A stretch of 64,000 nucleotides of DNA from Kryptolebias marmoratus (lineage: Eukaryota > Chordata > Actinopteri > Cyprinodontiformes > Rivulidae), in the NCBI RefSeq assembly GCF_001649575.2, contig NC_051453.1:916987-980986 (forward strand), in the 5' to 3' direction. A program made the translations under genes and the position numbers. This document shows, one piece after another, positions 1 through 10,459 of the stretch (positions are counted from its first letter, which is position 1; each line of letters opens with the position of its first letter). The notes beneath the pieces are model-generated. The model was not told the DNA's origin. It searched no databases and worked only from the letters and a program-made list of their open reading frames with translations.

Positions 1-112
1 ATCCAACCATTCATCCATCCATCCGTCCATCCACCCATCCGTCCATCCGTCCATCCATCCGTCCGTCCGTCCGTCCGTCCGTCCATCCATCCATCCATCC
101 ATCCATCCATCC
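1..112. repeat. (CATC/GTCC)n tetranucleotide microsatellite
   Basis: Imperfect 4-bp tandem repeat of CATC with GTCC variants, starting at the window edge, so its true length is unknown. The minus strand reads as an artefactual Trp-Met-Asp-Gly repeat and is not a gene. It leads directly into the dispersed repeat at 108-252, a frequent arrangement for that family. Confidence 0.9.
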
Positions 113-252
113 ATTTTCTTTACCCACTTCTCCTTTCCCGGTCACGGGGAGCTGGTACCTGTCTCCAGCAGTCACTGTACGAGAGGCGGGGGACACCCTG
201 GACAGATCACAAGTCCATCGCAGGGCCTCATAGAGACAAACGGGACAAACAC
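108..252 (+). mobile_element. Dispersed fish repeat fragment (same family as 50220-50540)
   Basis: The stretch reads as a ccattttctttacccacttc start, then a gtcacggggagctgg block, tctccagcagtcactgt, a gcgagaggcggg-type block and gtccatcgcagggcc. The same order of blocks occurs at 50220-50540 and partly at 52475-52560, so it is an interspersed family. I recognise it as common in teleost genomes but cannot name the family with certainty. Confidence 0.6.
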
Positions 253-889
253 TCTAAATCTAATAAGTGCCAATTCTTTGAATCCACAAATAATCAGCAA
301 AACTGCTGAAAGAACCTAAGCCATCCTTAATATATGGACCCCAAAGCAGCTCAGTGCTAAATTGCTATTTGGGGTAACTTTAAGTCTTGCTTCTTTTATT
401 TTATGAATAAGTCAACTGGTTTATCTAGTTAACAAGAAAAAAGATGCCTAGGAGCTTTTATTTTTATTCAATACCTGTGTATTATGACAATATAACTTAG
501 CTTATACTCCCCCCAACCTTTCATCCTCCCCAAAGCTTTGTCATCCTCTGTGCCATAGACATGTATTTAAATAGTAGACTCTGTGCAGGACCCTGGAAGT
601 TGAAGCAGGGGCTATTACAATGTCCCCGTATAAAACAAACATGATGTGGCTTTTGGTAAAATACCATATGCTTAGCAAATGCATCAACAGAGACTTGTAC
701 ATTTTTACTTATGCTAACTATGTTTTTTTTTTTTCGAATTTAAGCAATCCTCAACCTTTACTTTAGGGATCAATATCTGTCAAAGTTTGTTTTTCTGTTT
801 TGTAACTAAACAGAGCTTGATCCAGATCTAATGATAAGAACTATTTGCTGAGTCTGTAACACTGATTTCATCAGTAAAAGTCCACAAAG

Positions 890-892
<3 letters not shown>

Positions 893-959
<67 letters not shown>
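893..959. repeat. (AC)n microsatellite
   Basis: About 33 uninterrupted AC units, likely length-polymorphic. Confidence 0.95.
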
Positions 960-962
<3 letters not shown>

Positions 963-1246
963 TTATTGAGTGTAGATTAGCTGTTTTAAAGCTTCTTTTG
1001 TGTCTGGGGTTTAAAATTTATAAAATCTTTAAAAAGTCTTTTTTCTTCTTAGGTTTAGATTTCGGAGCTTGTTGGTGAATGTTCTGCAGAATATATTAGT
1101 GGATCCTTAACTGCTAAAATTTATTCCAAACGCTGCATAAATGCTTTGGGTTATTTAATGTTGAAAATAAGAGCTCACTCTTTATGATTTCTGTAGTTTA
1201 ATGTGGCTACAGATGTCATAAAGTCTGAAACTAAACAGACATTTTC

Positions 1247-1262
1247 CCACTAGGTGGCGCTG
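1247..1262 (+). promoter_or_regulatory. Candidate CTCF-type motif
   Basis: The sequence CCACTAGGTGGCGCTG closely matches the vertebrate CTCF core (CCASYAGRKGGCR). It lies about 0.95 kb beyond the 3' end of the fetuin-like gene. Shorter partial matches (GGTGGCGCTG) occur near 10701 and 19249. Binding cannot be judged from sequence alone. Confidence 0.35.
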
Positions 1263-1522
1263 TGGCAGCATGATAAACTTAACATTGGCAGATATTGTTA
1301 TATTTACTTTGTTTTAGAAAATATTACATAAATGATCAATTCCAGCCTATAGTTGTAACATTTTTCAGTAATTTAGATGTTTGGAGTTATTATGAAAACT
1401 TATTGTGTTGTTCTTCAAACTGCTGTTTAAATTTCAAACTGTTCAAATATTGGATTTAAAACCTTCTGATGTCATTGGATTCAGAGTGATTATACCATTG
1501 TTGTACTAGCTAAATGAAATGA

Positions 1523-1597
1523 TTATATATATATATATATATATACTGCCTTGTTGCTGAAAAGTGCTACATATATAAATTTGACTTGACTTGATTT
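1523..1597 (+). repeat. (AT)n run followed by a LINE 3'-tail remnant
   Basis: An AT run at about 1523-1546 is followed by gtgctacatatataaatttgacttgacttg-type sequence. This resembles the short tandem tail at the 3' ends of fish L2/Rex1-type LINEs. Only the tail is recognisable. Confidence 0.45.
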
Positions 1598-2201
1598 GGT
1601 CTGGTAATCTTGCTCTGATGTCAAGTTTAATAAGTTTTCCATCTTCCCACTTTACCTTATATCTCCTTCCAAATCCAACTTCAGTTTGGCCTGATTATAG
1701 CATTTATTCCTGTCCACTTCATTTAAGCAAGTCTGAATTTATTCATATTTCGCTCAAAGCGTAAACCTTCAGTCGAAGCTCAAAGTTAATCAAAGTGTTA
1801 CCTGTTCAAAATATTTCTCTTGCCTTCTCTGTAACTCATAATTTATCTTAATTATCTACCATAGCTTTATATTTAATTTCCTGGTTGAAAGAGGGTTTGC
1901 TCCTGTTGTTGTAGTTAAACTAACCAGTTTATTAAAGATAGACACTAGTGCCCTGCTTTTATGAACATAATAATGAAGGATAATGAGCTTTAGTTCTACA
2001 CTTTAGTATGTCAGGTGTCTAAAACATATCTAATATATTGTCTTGATTGGAGAATAGGTTAGTTGAATATCAGTACTGTTAAAGATACAGTCGTCCTTTC
2101 TATGCAGTGGATAACTTGACACTGTTTGATGTGTCACAGAAATGGAGTTCACAGCAAAATAAAATAGATATATACACATATATGTATATATAATCTTTGT
2201 C

Positions 2202-2207
2202 TTTATT
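2202..2207 (-). terminator. Polyadenylation signal AATAAA of the fetuin/HRG-like gene
   Basis: A minus-strand AATAAA lies about 140 nt beyond the stop codon at 2347-2349. It is followed on that strand by a U/GU-rich stretch (tatatgtgtatatat), as expected downstream of a cleavage site. It implies a short 3'UTR. Confidence 0.65.
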
Positions 2208-2346
2208 AAATTGTGAGGACACAACAAAGTTACAGGTTATGTACGAACGAACAGCAGAACCAGTCAATTTATGTTAAACCAACAGTTAGAGTGGTGAATG
2301 CAAATGTATTAAATTCAAATAATTTCTGAAAATCTGTGTCTGTGAT

Positions 2347-3531
2347 TTAGAAATGGTCTCCAGGCTTAAACATGTCGTCCTCAGCGAAGAGCTTCTGTAC
2401 CAGGCTTTCTCCTGCAGCGGGTGGGGAACACTCTGCTGAGGCGATGTCTGGGAAGGCTTGGAAGCCCAGGATGCCGGGTTCAGACACTCCTGGAATCTCA
2501 GGATCAGGCTTGAGCATCAGAACGACGGGCTCAGGGGGCACTTCTGGGAAGATAGGCGAGGTCACGGGTTGGCCTAGAGCTTCAATCATCTTCACCATGC
2601 CCTCTGGCTGTTCGTGATATGAGGTTTCATGCTCATGTGTGTGGTGATGGTGGTGATGCTCGTGCTCGTGCAGGTGAGCGTGCTTGTGGTCGTGGTCCAG
2701 AGCAATCTCGTGGTCGTGCTCATGAGTGTGCATGCCCTCAGGATGATTGTAATTATGGTGATGATTGGGAGAGTCACCACTGTGGTCGTAAGCCTGGGCG
2801 TGATAAGCATGCACGTGATCATGGGTTCCATCGATCCCGTGGTCATGAGAGTGGTCGTGGGCGTGCCTGTAGGCACTGCCTGGTTTATGATCGTGTGAAT
2901 GGTGATGATTGCTACCCAGAGGGTAAGGTTCCTCATGATGAGTGTGGTCCTTGGTATGGTCATGAATGTGGTCGTGTGGGCCTGGCCGCCTGAATCCGAA
3001 TCTGCGTCGATGTGAACACGATTTGTTCTGTCCACTGCCATGGTCATTTGAGTGTGTCTTGTTTCTGTGGTGTCCGTGTCCTCTGTCGTTGCCATGGTCG
3101 TTGCCATGGTCGTTGCCATGACCATGTCCTTTGTCGTTGCCATGGTCGTTGCCATGACCGTGTCCTTTGTCGTTGCCATGGTCGTTGCCATGGTCGTTGC
3201 CATGATTGTGTCCTTTGTCGTTGCCACAGTCGTTGCCATGGTCGTTGCCATGGTCGTTGCCATGACCGTGTCCTTTGTCGTTGCCATGGTCGTTGCCATG
3301 GCCGTGTCCTTTGTCGTTGCCATGGTCGTTGCCATGGTCGTTGCCATGGCCGTGTCCTTTGTCGTTGCCATGGTCGTTGCCATGGTCGTTGCCATGGTGG
3401 TGGCCATGGTCGTTGCCATGGCTGTGTCCTTTGTCGTTGCCACCTGGGGGATGTATGTGTGAGTCATTGTGGCTGTGGCCAGTTGCATCACCCAGCAGGT
3501 GTAGTGCCTTCTCTCTCTCAGAAGCCTGGGG

Positions 3532-3604
<73 letters not shown>

Positions 3605-6600
3605 ACACATATAATAATCAGTGTATTTTATGGTAAATGAAACCAAGAAGGACCTGTTGAATGTGTGGTAATAGAAACAATGTTTGGTGAGGCTTACCTC
3701 AGGCTCATAAATCTCACACTCTACGGTGATAACTGGACCGGTTGGAGAGTTGTACTGAGATGCCTTACAGAAGCCCAAGTGCTAAAGACAGAGGAGCAAA
3801 AGAAACAAGTCATAGAAAAATGGAATATTAACGGCTTTAGCTTTACCTGAATTTTAAACAGAATCTTTAAGTAATTCTCTAATAAATGGGTTGACTGATC
3901 ATCACACTCTAAAGGCTTGTCATGAGTTTAACAGAGGAAATTACAGGAGGTTTTTTTAGAGATTAATATTTAAAAAAATCTCCCAATGTATTATCCTGTT
4001 ACACATGACAACTAGACTTTATTTTCTCTCAGCTGTTTCTGTGTGAGTATTCATAAGAAGCTTCAGTTGTGGTCGATCCATGCAATTAATCAACGTACCA
4101 AAGCTTTACTGAACACAAATGCTTACAACTGCAGGCCTTTTTTCAGAATGGATAACAAATGCAAGTAGTTAAACAGCCCGTCACTTTGATCATACAACAA
4201 AAGTAGTGAATTGTCCAGACTTACAGCGAAGCCACAAGTCATGAAGGGACACATGTCATTCGTCGCCCCCTCTTTGTTTTTGCCACAGACGGTCTCTTGG
4301 ATGGAGTACTCCACATGGTAATACATGCCCATTGCCATCTTCACAAAAAACACAAACAAACAAAAACAAGTTTTATGATTTGAACAGATAATAACAAGAA
4401 CAAATTTGTTGTGAGGATTTAGTCAGAAAACTTCTGTCCAATATGGAACTTAATTGCAATTCAACTGCAACATGATACAATACAGAATGTGAGGATACAT
4501 GCCAATAAACAAACCAACAAAAACCTGATGATATTGGTATGTTTTATAGAAATGTTAGACACTTACACCGGCAGTAGCACGTTCGATGTGGAGCAGACCG
4601 AAGCGATTCTTGTTGTTACCGTCAGTGTTGAACTTCTCCAGTGAGAGAGACACGGTCTTCTGGACTTCCTCGTCGTCAAAGCTGATAAAAGTTGAGCAAT
4701 CGGGACAAAGCTGTGTCACTCGGGCAGCAGGAACTAAATAAGACAAAAAGTGGTTGTTGAATATTCATGAATGTTCACGTCACAAGAATGTGCTGTAAAG
4801 CAGAAAGACTGAGTAAAGAAAGAAAAAACCTTTGTCCTTTTTGTTTGTTTCTAAATTCTATGGCAAATAAATACAAGAGACATGACTGGGATATATTGAT
4901 GGGTTATTTTAGTGGAAGAAGATGGATAAAGTAAGTCTGATAAATGTCTAAAGAATACAAAAGTAAACACCAAGTAAATATCTATCTGACACACCACAGT
5001 TTTCCACAAAACACAAGCAATTTGTAATCAGAACAAAGGCTTAACAGAAAGAATCTATTAGTTCAGATTGTGACCTGTGAATGGTTAACAAACATTATCT
5101 GCAGCTCTCTGTAGTTGTGAGAGTAGTTCTGTTATTTCTCTTATTATATTAGGCCTTTTACATGTAAAAAGCACAAAGTTAAAACTGGAATCTTTATGCA
5201 ACTAAATCAGTTTGAGTGAAACTGAAGATCAGATTTGAATTGTGTTTTATTTGTCATACCTGGTCTGATAAGACACCTGTATTTGTAGAGACGGTGCACT
5301 CTGTGCACCTTACTGACAAAGATGGCAGCTTTGCATTGTCCGTACACCTGCAAAGAAAATCCATTTAAAATTCTAACTTTGTCGACACACACAACCTCAA
5401 AAGTATTGCTGGCCATTTTCACACAGATATCAAGCCCGTTTGGTCCATAATCAAACTTCTTAGTGAGATTTATTAATGGCTGACACACAGATGTTTGCCC
5501 AGTACCATAACTAGTTATACTTCGACCTTAGGTTGCTCCACCTACTGAAGTTCACCTCATAAACACAAAAACAGTTCTTTTAAGGAAAACCAGGAACAAC
5601 ACTGGTGGGAATTCTACTGGAATTCCATTAGTCAAACTAAAACAAATGCACAATTTCAGTTTATCTATTTGTCTTTTAGCAATATTGACATTTTTGTGAC
5701 ATTTAGAATTATTATATATTCTTCTGTTTTGATGTATTGCTTAACATGTAACAAAAACTGGAAGCTCATTCCAGTGCATTTTGGCTTCAGTTGCCTTTTG
5801 GATTGTTGAAAATAGGCTCAGGGCTCCAGCTGGTACTCAAGCAGGGCCAACTGAGAGCCATTGCAGAAATAGATGATTGTTCTAAGAGTCGTGTTCTGCA
5901 CCACCATCGCCTCAAACAAGCCAGTTTGGCTCTGTGTAAACCCTGCTGCTAGCTGAGAGGCCTAGTGGATCAACTACAGCCTCCCTTCTGCTTCTGTACC
6001 TACAAACATAACACAGATGTGTAACAAAGATGCTTCAGCATCATATTAGATGAGCAGAGTAAAAAAGGTGGATGTTCTGATGCTAAAAGTTTACTGTTAC
6101 TTCTCCTGCTAAGGTGTCAGTTACTCGTGTCAGAACTACAGCGTATGATGATGATTAGGGTAACTAAAAGATTGGTTTAGTAAAATAAAACAAATGTACT
6201 TCTGTTCACATGTGAGATTGTTTAAATTGTGTTCTCACCGGCATCTGAGCAGTGGAACGAGCCTCACAGTCCTTCCAGTCCTTCCTGCTGACCACGCTGC
6301 AGTTCGTCTCTTCAACATCCAGAGTCAGATAGTACACCACGCCAGCCTCCTCCTGTTACACACACACACAGACACAGTGTGTGTGTGTGTGAATGTTTAA
6401 TCCTCACCTTTCAACAACTGTAAACAGTCCAGTTTACAGCTCTCAAATCAACATTCAATCCGGAAAACGTAGGAATTTTTGCACGTGTCTAAATAGCAGA
6501 TGCAGTCCTAAAATATTTCTATGATCAGGTACGGAAGTTTCCATGACAACCGCTTCTTGGTGTGGATCACCTCCACACAGCAGATGTGTTTTCTGCTACA

Positions 6601-7357
6601 CAGCTGATAAACCATTAGAGACACTCACGGTGTCTACTGTTTGAAAAAGTAAACATGCTTTTCTTTTTAAACATTCTGTTACAGATTAGATTTAGAGATG
6701 ACCTTTTCACTTGTCTAAAACCTGAGACCTGTATCTGTTAATAAACCACAACTTGTAGTGAAGTTCAAAGTATGGTACATACTGTAAATAAGGGGCCCCC
6801 TGAATATAATCACTGTAATAAAGACAGATGAAAAAATGTTTTACTTCAGTTCTGAATTGAAGGATATTTCTGCTGAATTAGACTTGGTTAAGTTTCAATT
6901 TCCCTGATAAAAAACTGTATTTAAAATGATACTGTTATTATTATTATTATTTTATCTTGACTGCATCTTCTATAAGCAACAACAAACTTTATGTTTTAGT
7001 TCAGGATCGTAACAAACAGTTGCATTGCTTTAACGGGAAGTTTTTCAATTTGAAGGAAAATGGACATTTACAGATGAAATGTATTATTCGACTTCGGGTG
7101 CTTTTGTATTTTCAGTTCTTTCCACCACCTTGAAATATTAAATGTCTGGGTCTTACATGTTTGGCCATGTGGACGTTGGACAGGCGGTGCAGGGTGAAGA
7201 CGTAGCCCTTCTTCCGATCCAAGTTGATCTTGTTGAGAGCCAAGTGCGCGGCGCCCACTGCTGCGGGATCGTCACACGATCCTGCCTCCAGGCCATGGTC
7301 CACCGGAGCACTGTAGACGCACCCCAGCACCAGCAACAAGAGGACGCAGGCCTTCAT
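2347..7357 (-). CDS. Fetuin / histidine-rich glycoprotein family secreted plasma protein (ahsg/hrg-like)
   Basis: Seven coding exons join in phase: 7357-7157, 6352-6239, 5347-5260, 4733-4567, 4338-4225, 3781-3698, 3525-2347 (648 codons). Residues 1-16 are a signal peptide. Two cystatin-like domains follow (about 25-135 and 136-256). Cysteines 28, 85, 96, 110, 130, 144, 147, 208, 220, 233 and 250, with C622 near the C-terminus, match the 12-Cys fetuin pattern, including CPDC at 144-147 and GFCKA at 231-235. Extra cysteines include C225. A sequon lies at N84. Exon 7 encodes 31 tetrapeptides (GND[H/K] and GHxH, residues 285-408), then a non-repetitive His/Asp-rich stretch and an acidic, Pro-rich C-terminus. 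Mammalian relatives are liver plasma proteins: fetuin-A inhibits mineral deposition and HRG binds zinc, heme and heparin. Metal binding here is inferred. Whether the orthologue is ahsg, fetub or hrg is unresolved; the His-rich tail favours HRG by analogy. Confidence 0.88.
3070..3441 (-). repeat. Coding minisatellite, 31 x 12 bp, in the His-rich exon
   Basis: Exactly 31 tetrapeptide units (372 nt): 22 read GND followed by H, K, C or R, and 9 read GH-x-H. They form higher-order blocks of 36 or 48 nt such as GNDHGNDHGNDKGHGH. Because 12 is a multiple of 3, gain or loss of units keeps frame. One unit is GNDC (free Cys) and one GNDR. The block is also open in other frames on both strands; those are shadows. 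Confidence 0.92.
3533..3609 (-). repeat. (TG)n tract at the exon 7 splice acceptor
   Basis: About 38 dinucleotides (TG in gene sense) fill nearly half of the 172-nt intron 6 and stop at TTCCCCAG, the acceptor of the His-rich exon. A branch-point-like CTGAT lies beyond the repeat at about 3619-3623, roughly 95 nt from the AG. The tract lacks AG, so the acceptor stays unambiguous. Confidence 0.9.
6358..6391. repeat. CA/TG inverted repeat beside the exon 2 acceptor
   Basis: A CA run (6358-6370) is followed after a few bases by a GT run (6376-6391), so the pair can fold into a hairpin. In gene sense the TG arm lies just before TAACAG, the acceptor of exon 2 of the fetuin-like gene. Confidence 0.8.
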
Positions 7358-7459
7358 CGTAATGGCCTGTCTTTGACTTTGTCTCTGTCAAACACACGGA
7401 CTCTCGTTCTCTCACACACCGCCTGGTAAGAGAGATACCCAGACGGGGGATTGATGACC

Positions 7460-7466
7460 TTTTATA
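7460..7466 (-). promoter_or_regulatory. TATA box of the fetuin/HRG-like gene
   Basis: TATAAAA on the minus strand, about 100 bp upstream of the ATG at 7357, predicting a start near 7430 and a 5'UTR of about 75 nt. A TATA promoter fits a highly expressed liver plasma protein gene. Confidence 0.65.
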
Positions 7467-7514
7467 TCCTGACTCTGACGCTTTGTGCACACTCACTATG
7501 ACTTTCATACCCAC

Positions 7515-9900
7515 TCACAAAACAACTGCCCCTCCTGTCATCTAAGACAAATATAACCCTCGACCCCTGCTCCATCCCTAAACAGATGGTCATGTCTAAG
7601 AATGTATCCTATCTATTTACCAACCAATCAGCTCTGGTACAGACTTGCACAATGACGTTTATCAGCCCTGCACTTCTACTCTCTTCTTTGGGATCAATTG
7701 AGACAATCACTGGGCAGCAAGTCACATGCTCTACTTTGCACTGAGTTTGGTTCAATCAAGGACAAGGTTTAGTACTAAAGTTCCAAACAACAGCAGTTAC
7801 AAAAAACTTTAAAGCTTTAGTGACTACCTAAAAAAATAGATCATTAAAAGTGCATTGTGCAGCCAAAGCAGCCTGCTCGTGCTCACTCTTCATATCTAAT
7901 ATAAACACAAACATCCAAATATCAAACAATCAACTGAGTAAATCACATGCTATATTAATAAAGTTTGTTTGTGATCTTTGCATGGCACAGCAAAATGAAT
8001 GCTCTAAAGGTAAGAGAGGTGGTGCTTCTGTGCAAAGAGCAAAAGTAAGGTAAAAATACTGCAAACACGTTTTGAATCATCCCTCATTTATTTATAATTT
8101 GCTTATGAAGTCCCTGACTTTGTTGTAATCTTTATTCTTTGCAAATTGCACCTTAACTACATGCTTTTTACAGCCACCAGCAAGAGTCTGGCATGATTCC
8201 TAATTTAAATTGGTTGCTTCCTGGTACAAACCCAATTTTAAAGCGTACACCTCAGATTTTCAGTACAATAAATTCAAACTTTTGTCTTGGTTTATAATAA
8301 TTGCACTCTAGAAAATAATAATTAATAACAACCCAAAATTATAATACTTCTGACCATAACTGTACTTGCTGTTTGAGGGGTTAAAGTTCTTTTCTTTACC
8401 ACCTCCTTCACCTTTTTTTAAAAGCTGTTTATTAGCTAGACAAAATTAAAACGCTTGAACAGAATTACATTCTGCTTCTTCACTTTCCTGTACTTTAATA
8501 TTTCGTTTTTCTTAGACAGACACTGAGACTTTGGAGAATAAGTTGTTCCTTGCTGCTCCAGATGCAGCGTCTGTAAAGAAAACCTTTGACCTTTGTCCCG
8601 GAGTCAACAGTACATGGAACCACCTGCATGAAAATCAATTCTTGTGCAGCTGTTGCAACTTAGGCAAACTTACGTAAGATGAAATCTTTGGTCGTGACCG
8701 TGCATCTATACAAATCTGTAAACGGTTCAAAATTTATTGAAGCACTGATAGTGACCATGGGAGGAGGTCATGTTTGTCTCTGAAAGTGAATGACCGCCGT
8801 GCAAAAAGACAAAGGTTCTGGAAAGAAAAACGTCTCCCTCAGCATTTTGAGAAAATAAATCTTCAGAATGACAACGTGGGTACAAACTTTTAACAGCCTG
8901 TCTTTTTGTTGTTCATGAAACCATATTTTATTGTTTTATTTTACAACTTTTTTTATGATTTTGGCAAAAGTGCTACAGTGAATTCCTGAAATCCAAACTG
9001 GGAGGAATGTTGAGAAGTTACAGTTCTTTAACTTGGGCTCTGGACCTGGAAAATGGAACGTCACCATAAATAAAACATTTTCTGTTAAAACTTTCCAGGT
9101 GTTGGCTTCATGAAGTCTGGAACCAACGTACCGAAGAATGGATTTCCTTTTCCGTCCTGCCTTTCACTGCAGCTGTCAGCCGTGTTTGTTTGTTTGTGGT
9201 TTTTTTTTGTTCCTGCTAAAAGCAACTTAATCAGGCTACTAATCTGACCATTGTAGAATCTTCCACTTCACAAGCCTTCACTTTGCCTGCAGTGTTTGTG
9301 TCTTTCTGCACTGTGAGGCAACATTTTATCAGCCTTGATGCATTTCAACAGAAAGGGGATCTTTGTACACAACAGAATTTATCTGAGCACTTTGGTCACT
9401 TCATTGTTTTAATGAAGAATAAAATCAAATAAAACAGCTGCCTCGGTTTGTGAAAAGTTGAGTGGTGAAAGTGATTAAGTCAGATTCAGAGTTAGAAACA
9501 CTGAATGTTCAAATTCTTTTTTCACTGAAAATAAAGTACATCATTGCAAATAATCTATTCTGCTGGTTGAGGCCTTTGCTACCTTCTAAGTTGTATTATA
9601 GTTGCATTTAAGTCTGTTGTATCATTTCATAGTGATGGTTTATGTTGTGCATTTACACACTATTCTTTTTGTCCACTTGCTTTTGCTAAATTGATTGAAT
9701 TTTTTTTTGTTAAGCTTTTTGAATTAAATTCCAGCTGTGAAAATGTTCTACAAAGTACAAAAAGTCCAACATTTGTTTTGGACTTGTACAGAGTGCAGTG
9801 TGTGGATGTTTTTATTGCCCAAGAATGTCAGTGTTTTTCCCTGTGAATGTGTGTGTTTTTGTCTTTTACCAAATTGTCTCATCAAAGACTGGACATGTTT
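7515..9900. other. Intergenic DNA upstream of the fetuin/HRG-like gene
   Basis: No exon set recognised on either strand. The part next to 7515 would hold proximal regulatory sequence of the minus-strand gene, but I could not assign specific factor sites with confidence. Confidence 0.5.
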
Positions 9901-9910
9901 TAATCAAACT

Positions 9911-10185
9911 CTCAGAAAGCAAACATTAGCTGTACATCTACAGCTGATTAACTTTTGGGGTCAACCCAGTTCATGATGGCTGCCTCAGCTGATTGTCCTG
10001 AGAAAACTCTAAAATGGATATCAAACTGAATTTACCAATCAGTCACAAGACAAGACATTCTCTGAGTGACAGCTGATGATACTGCAGGAGATTGCACCTA
10101 ATGCTAACGTCCAGGTTTGACCAAGGTTGTCATGTTTCCACATCAGATGGTCTTAGCCTAAAACTCTAGGAAGGCCTTTATTTTT
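9911..10185 (-). mobile_element. Dispersed repeat family A, minus copy
   Basis: The reverse complement carries GGCAGCCATC, then TGAA, GTTG and AAAAGTTAATCAG-TGTAGA, matching the plus-strand copy at 17305-17445 almost base for base over about 60 nt. A second block (gatggtcttagcctaaaactct) matches 60500-60560. It is a non-coding interspersed element of unknown superfamily. Confidence 0.6.
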
Positions 10186-10397
10186 AAAAGAAATCCTTAA
10201 ATGTCCTCATCAGATATAACAATAAATGTAATCTCAGTGTTAAAAAAATAAACAAAAGGTGTCAGACTGATGCTGTAAGGTCTCTTTTCAATTTGCTAAA
10301 AGACTAAGATATACAACTGAAATGGATTCCATGAAGGAAAACATTCTGCCCTTATTTAAGGTTTTATATGTTAAACTCAAAGTATGTGTTAGAAAGG

Positions 10398-10459
10398 ACT
10401 CTTAGCTCCTACCACACCAATTCTGAGCTCAATATCTGCATAAATGACTGAATTATAGC
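10398..10459 (+). mobile_element. Dispersed repeat family A, plus fragment
   Basis: The stretch gactcttagctcctaccaca through ctgaattatagc matches the segment at 31035-31105 (actctaagctaccacc through ctgagttataacc). It is short and diverged. Confidence 0.45.

Larger units (their letters stand above)
253..2195. other. Intergenic DNA, no gene seen
   Basis: AT-rich DNA with short broken frames and no spliceable exon set recognised. It contains the small repeats and the CTCF-like site listed separately. Confidence 0.6.

Noticed and set aside
11..196. 61-codon frame of Met-Asp-Gly-Trp repeats
   Set aside because: Translation of the CATC microsatellite.
3070..3441. Regular short repeats considered as a CRISPR array
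   Set aside because: Contiguous 12-bp units without unique spacers, inside a vertebrate coding exon.
2592..3608. 338-codon minus-strand frame rich in Met-Ala-Thr-Thr
   Set aside because: It is the +1 reading of the same 12-bp repeat and the TG tract; the in-phase exon chain with fetuin cysteines uses the other frame.
3012..3640. Plus-strand frames of 121-200 codons (Cys-His-Gly-Arg, Met-Val-Val-Ala and Leu-Pro-Trp-Ser repeats)
   Set aside because: Antisense shadows of the His-rich exon; low complexity and no splice context.
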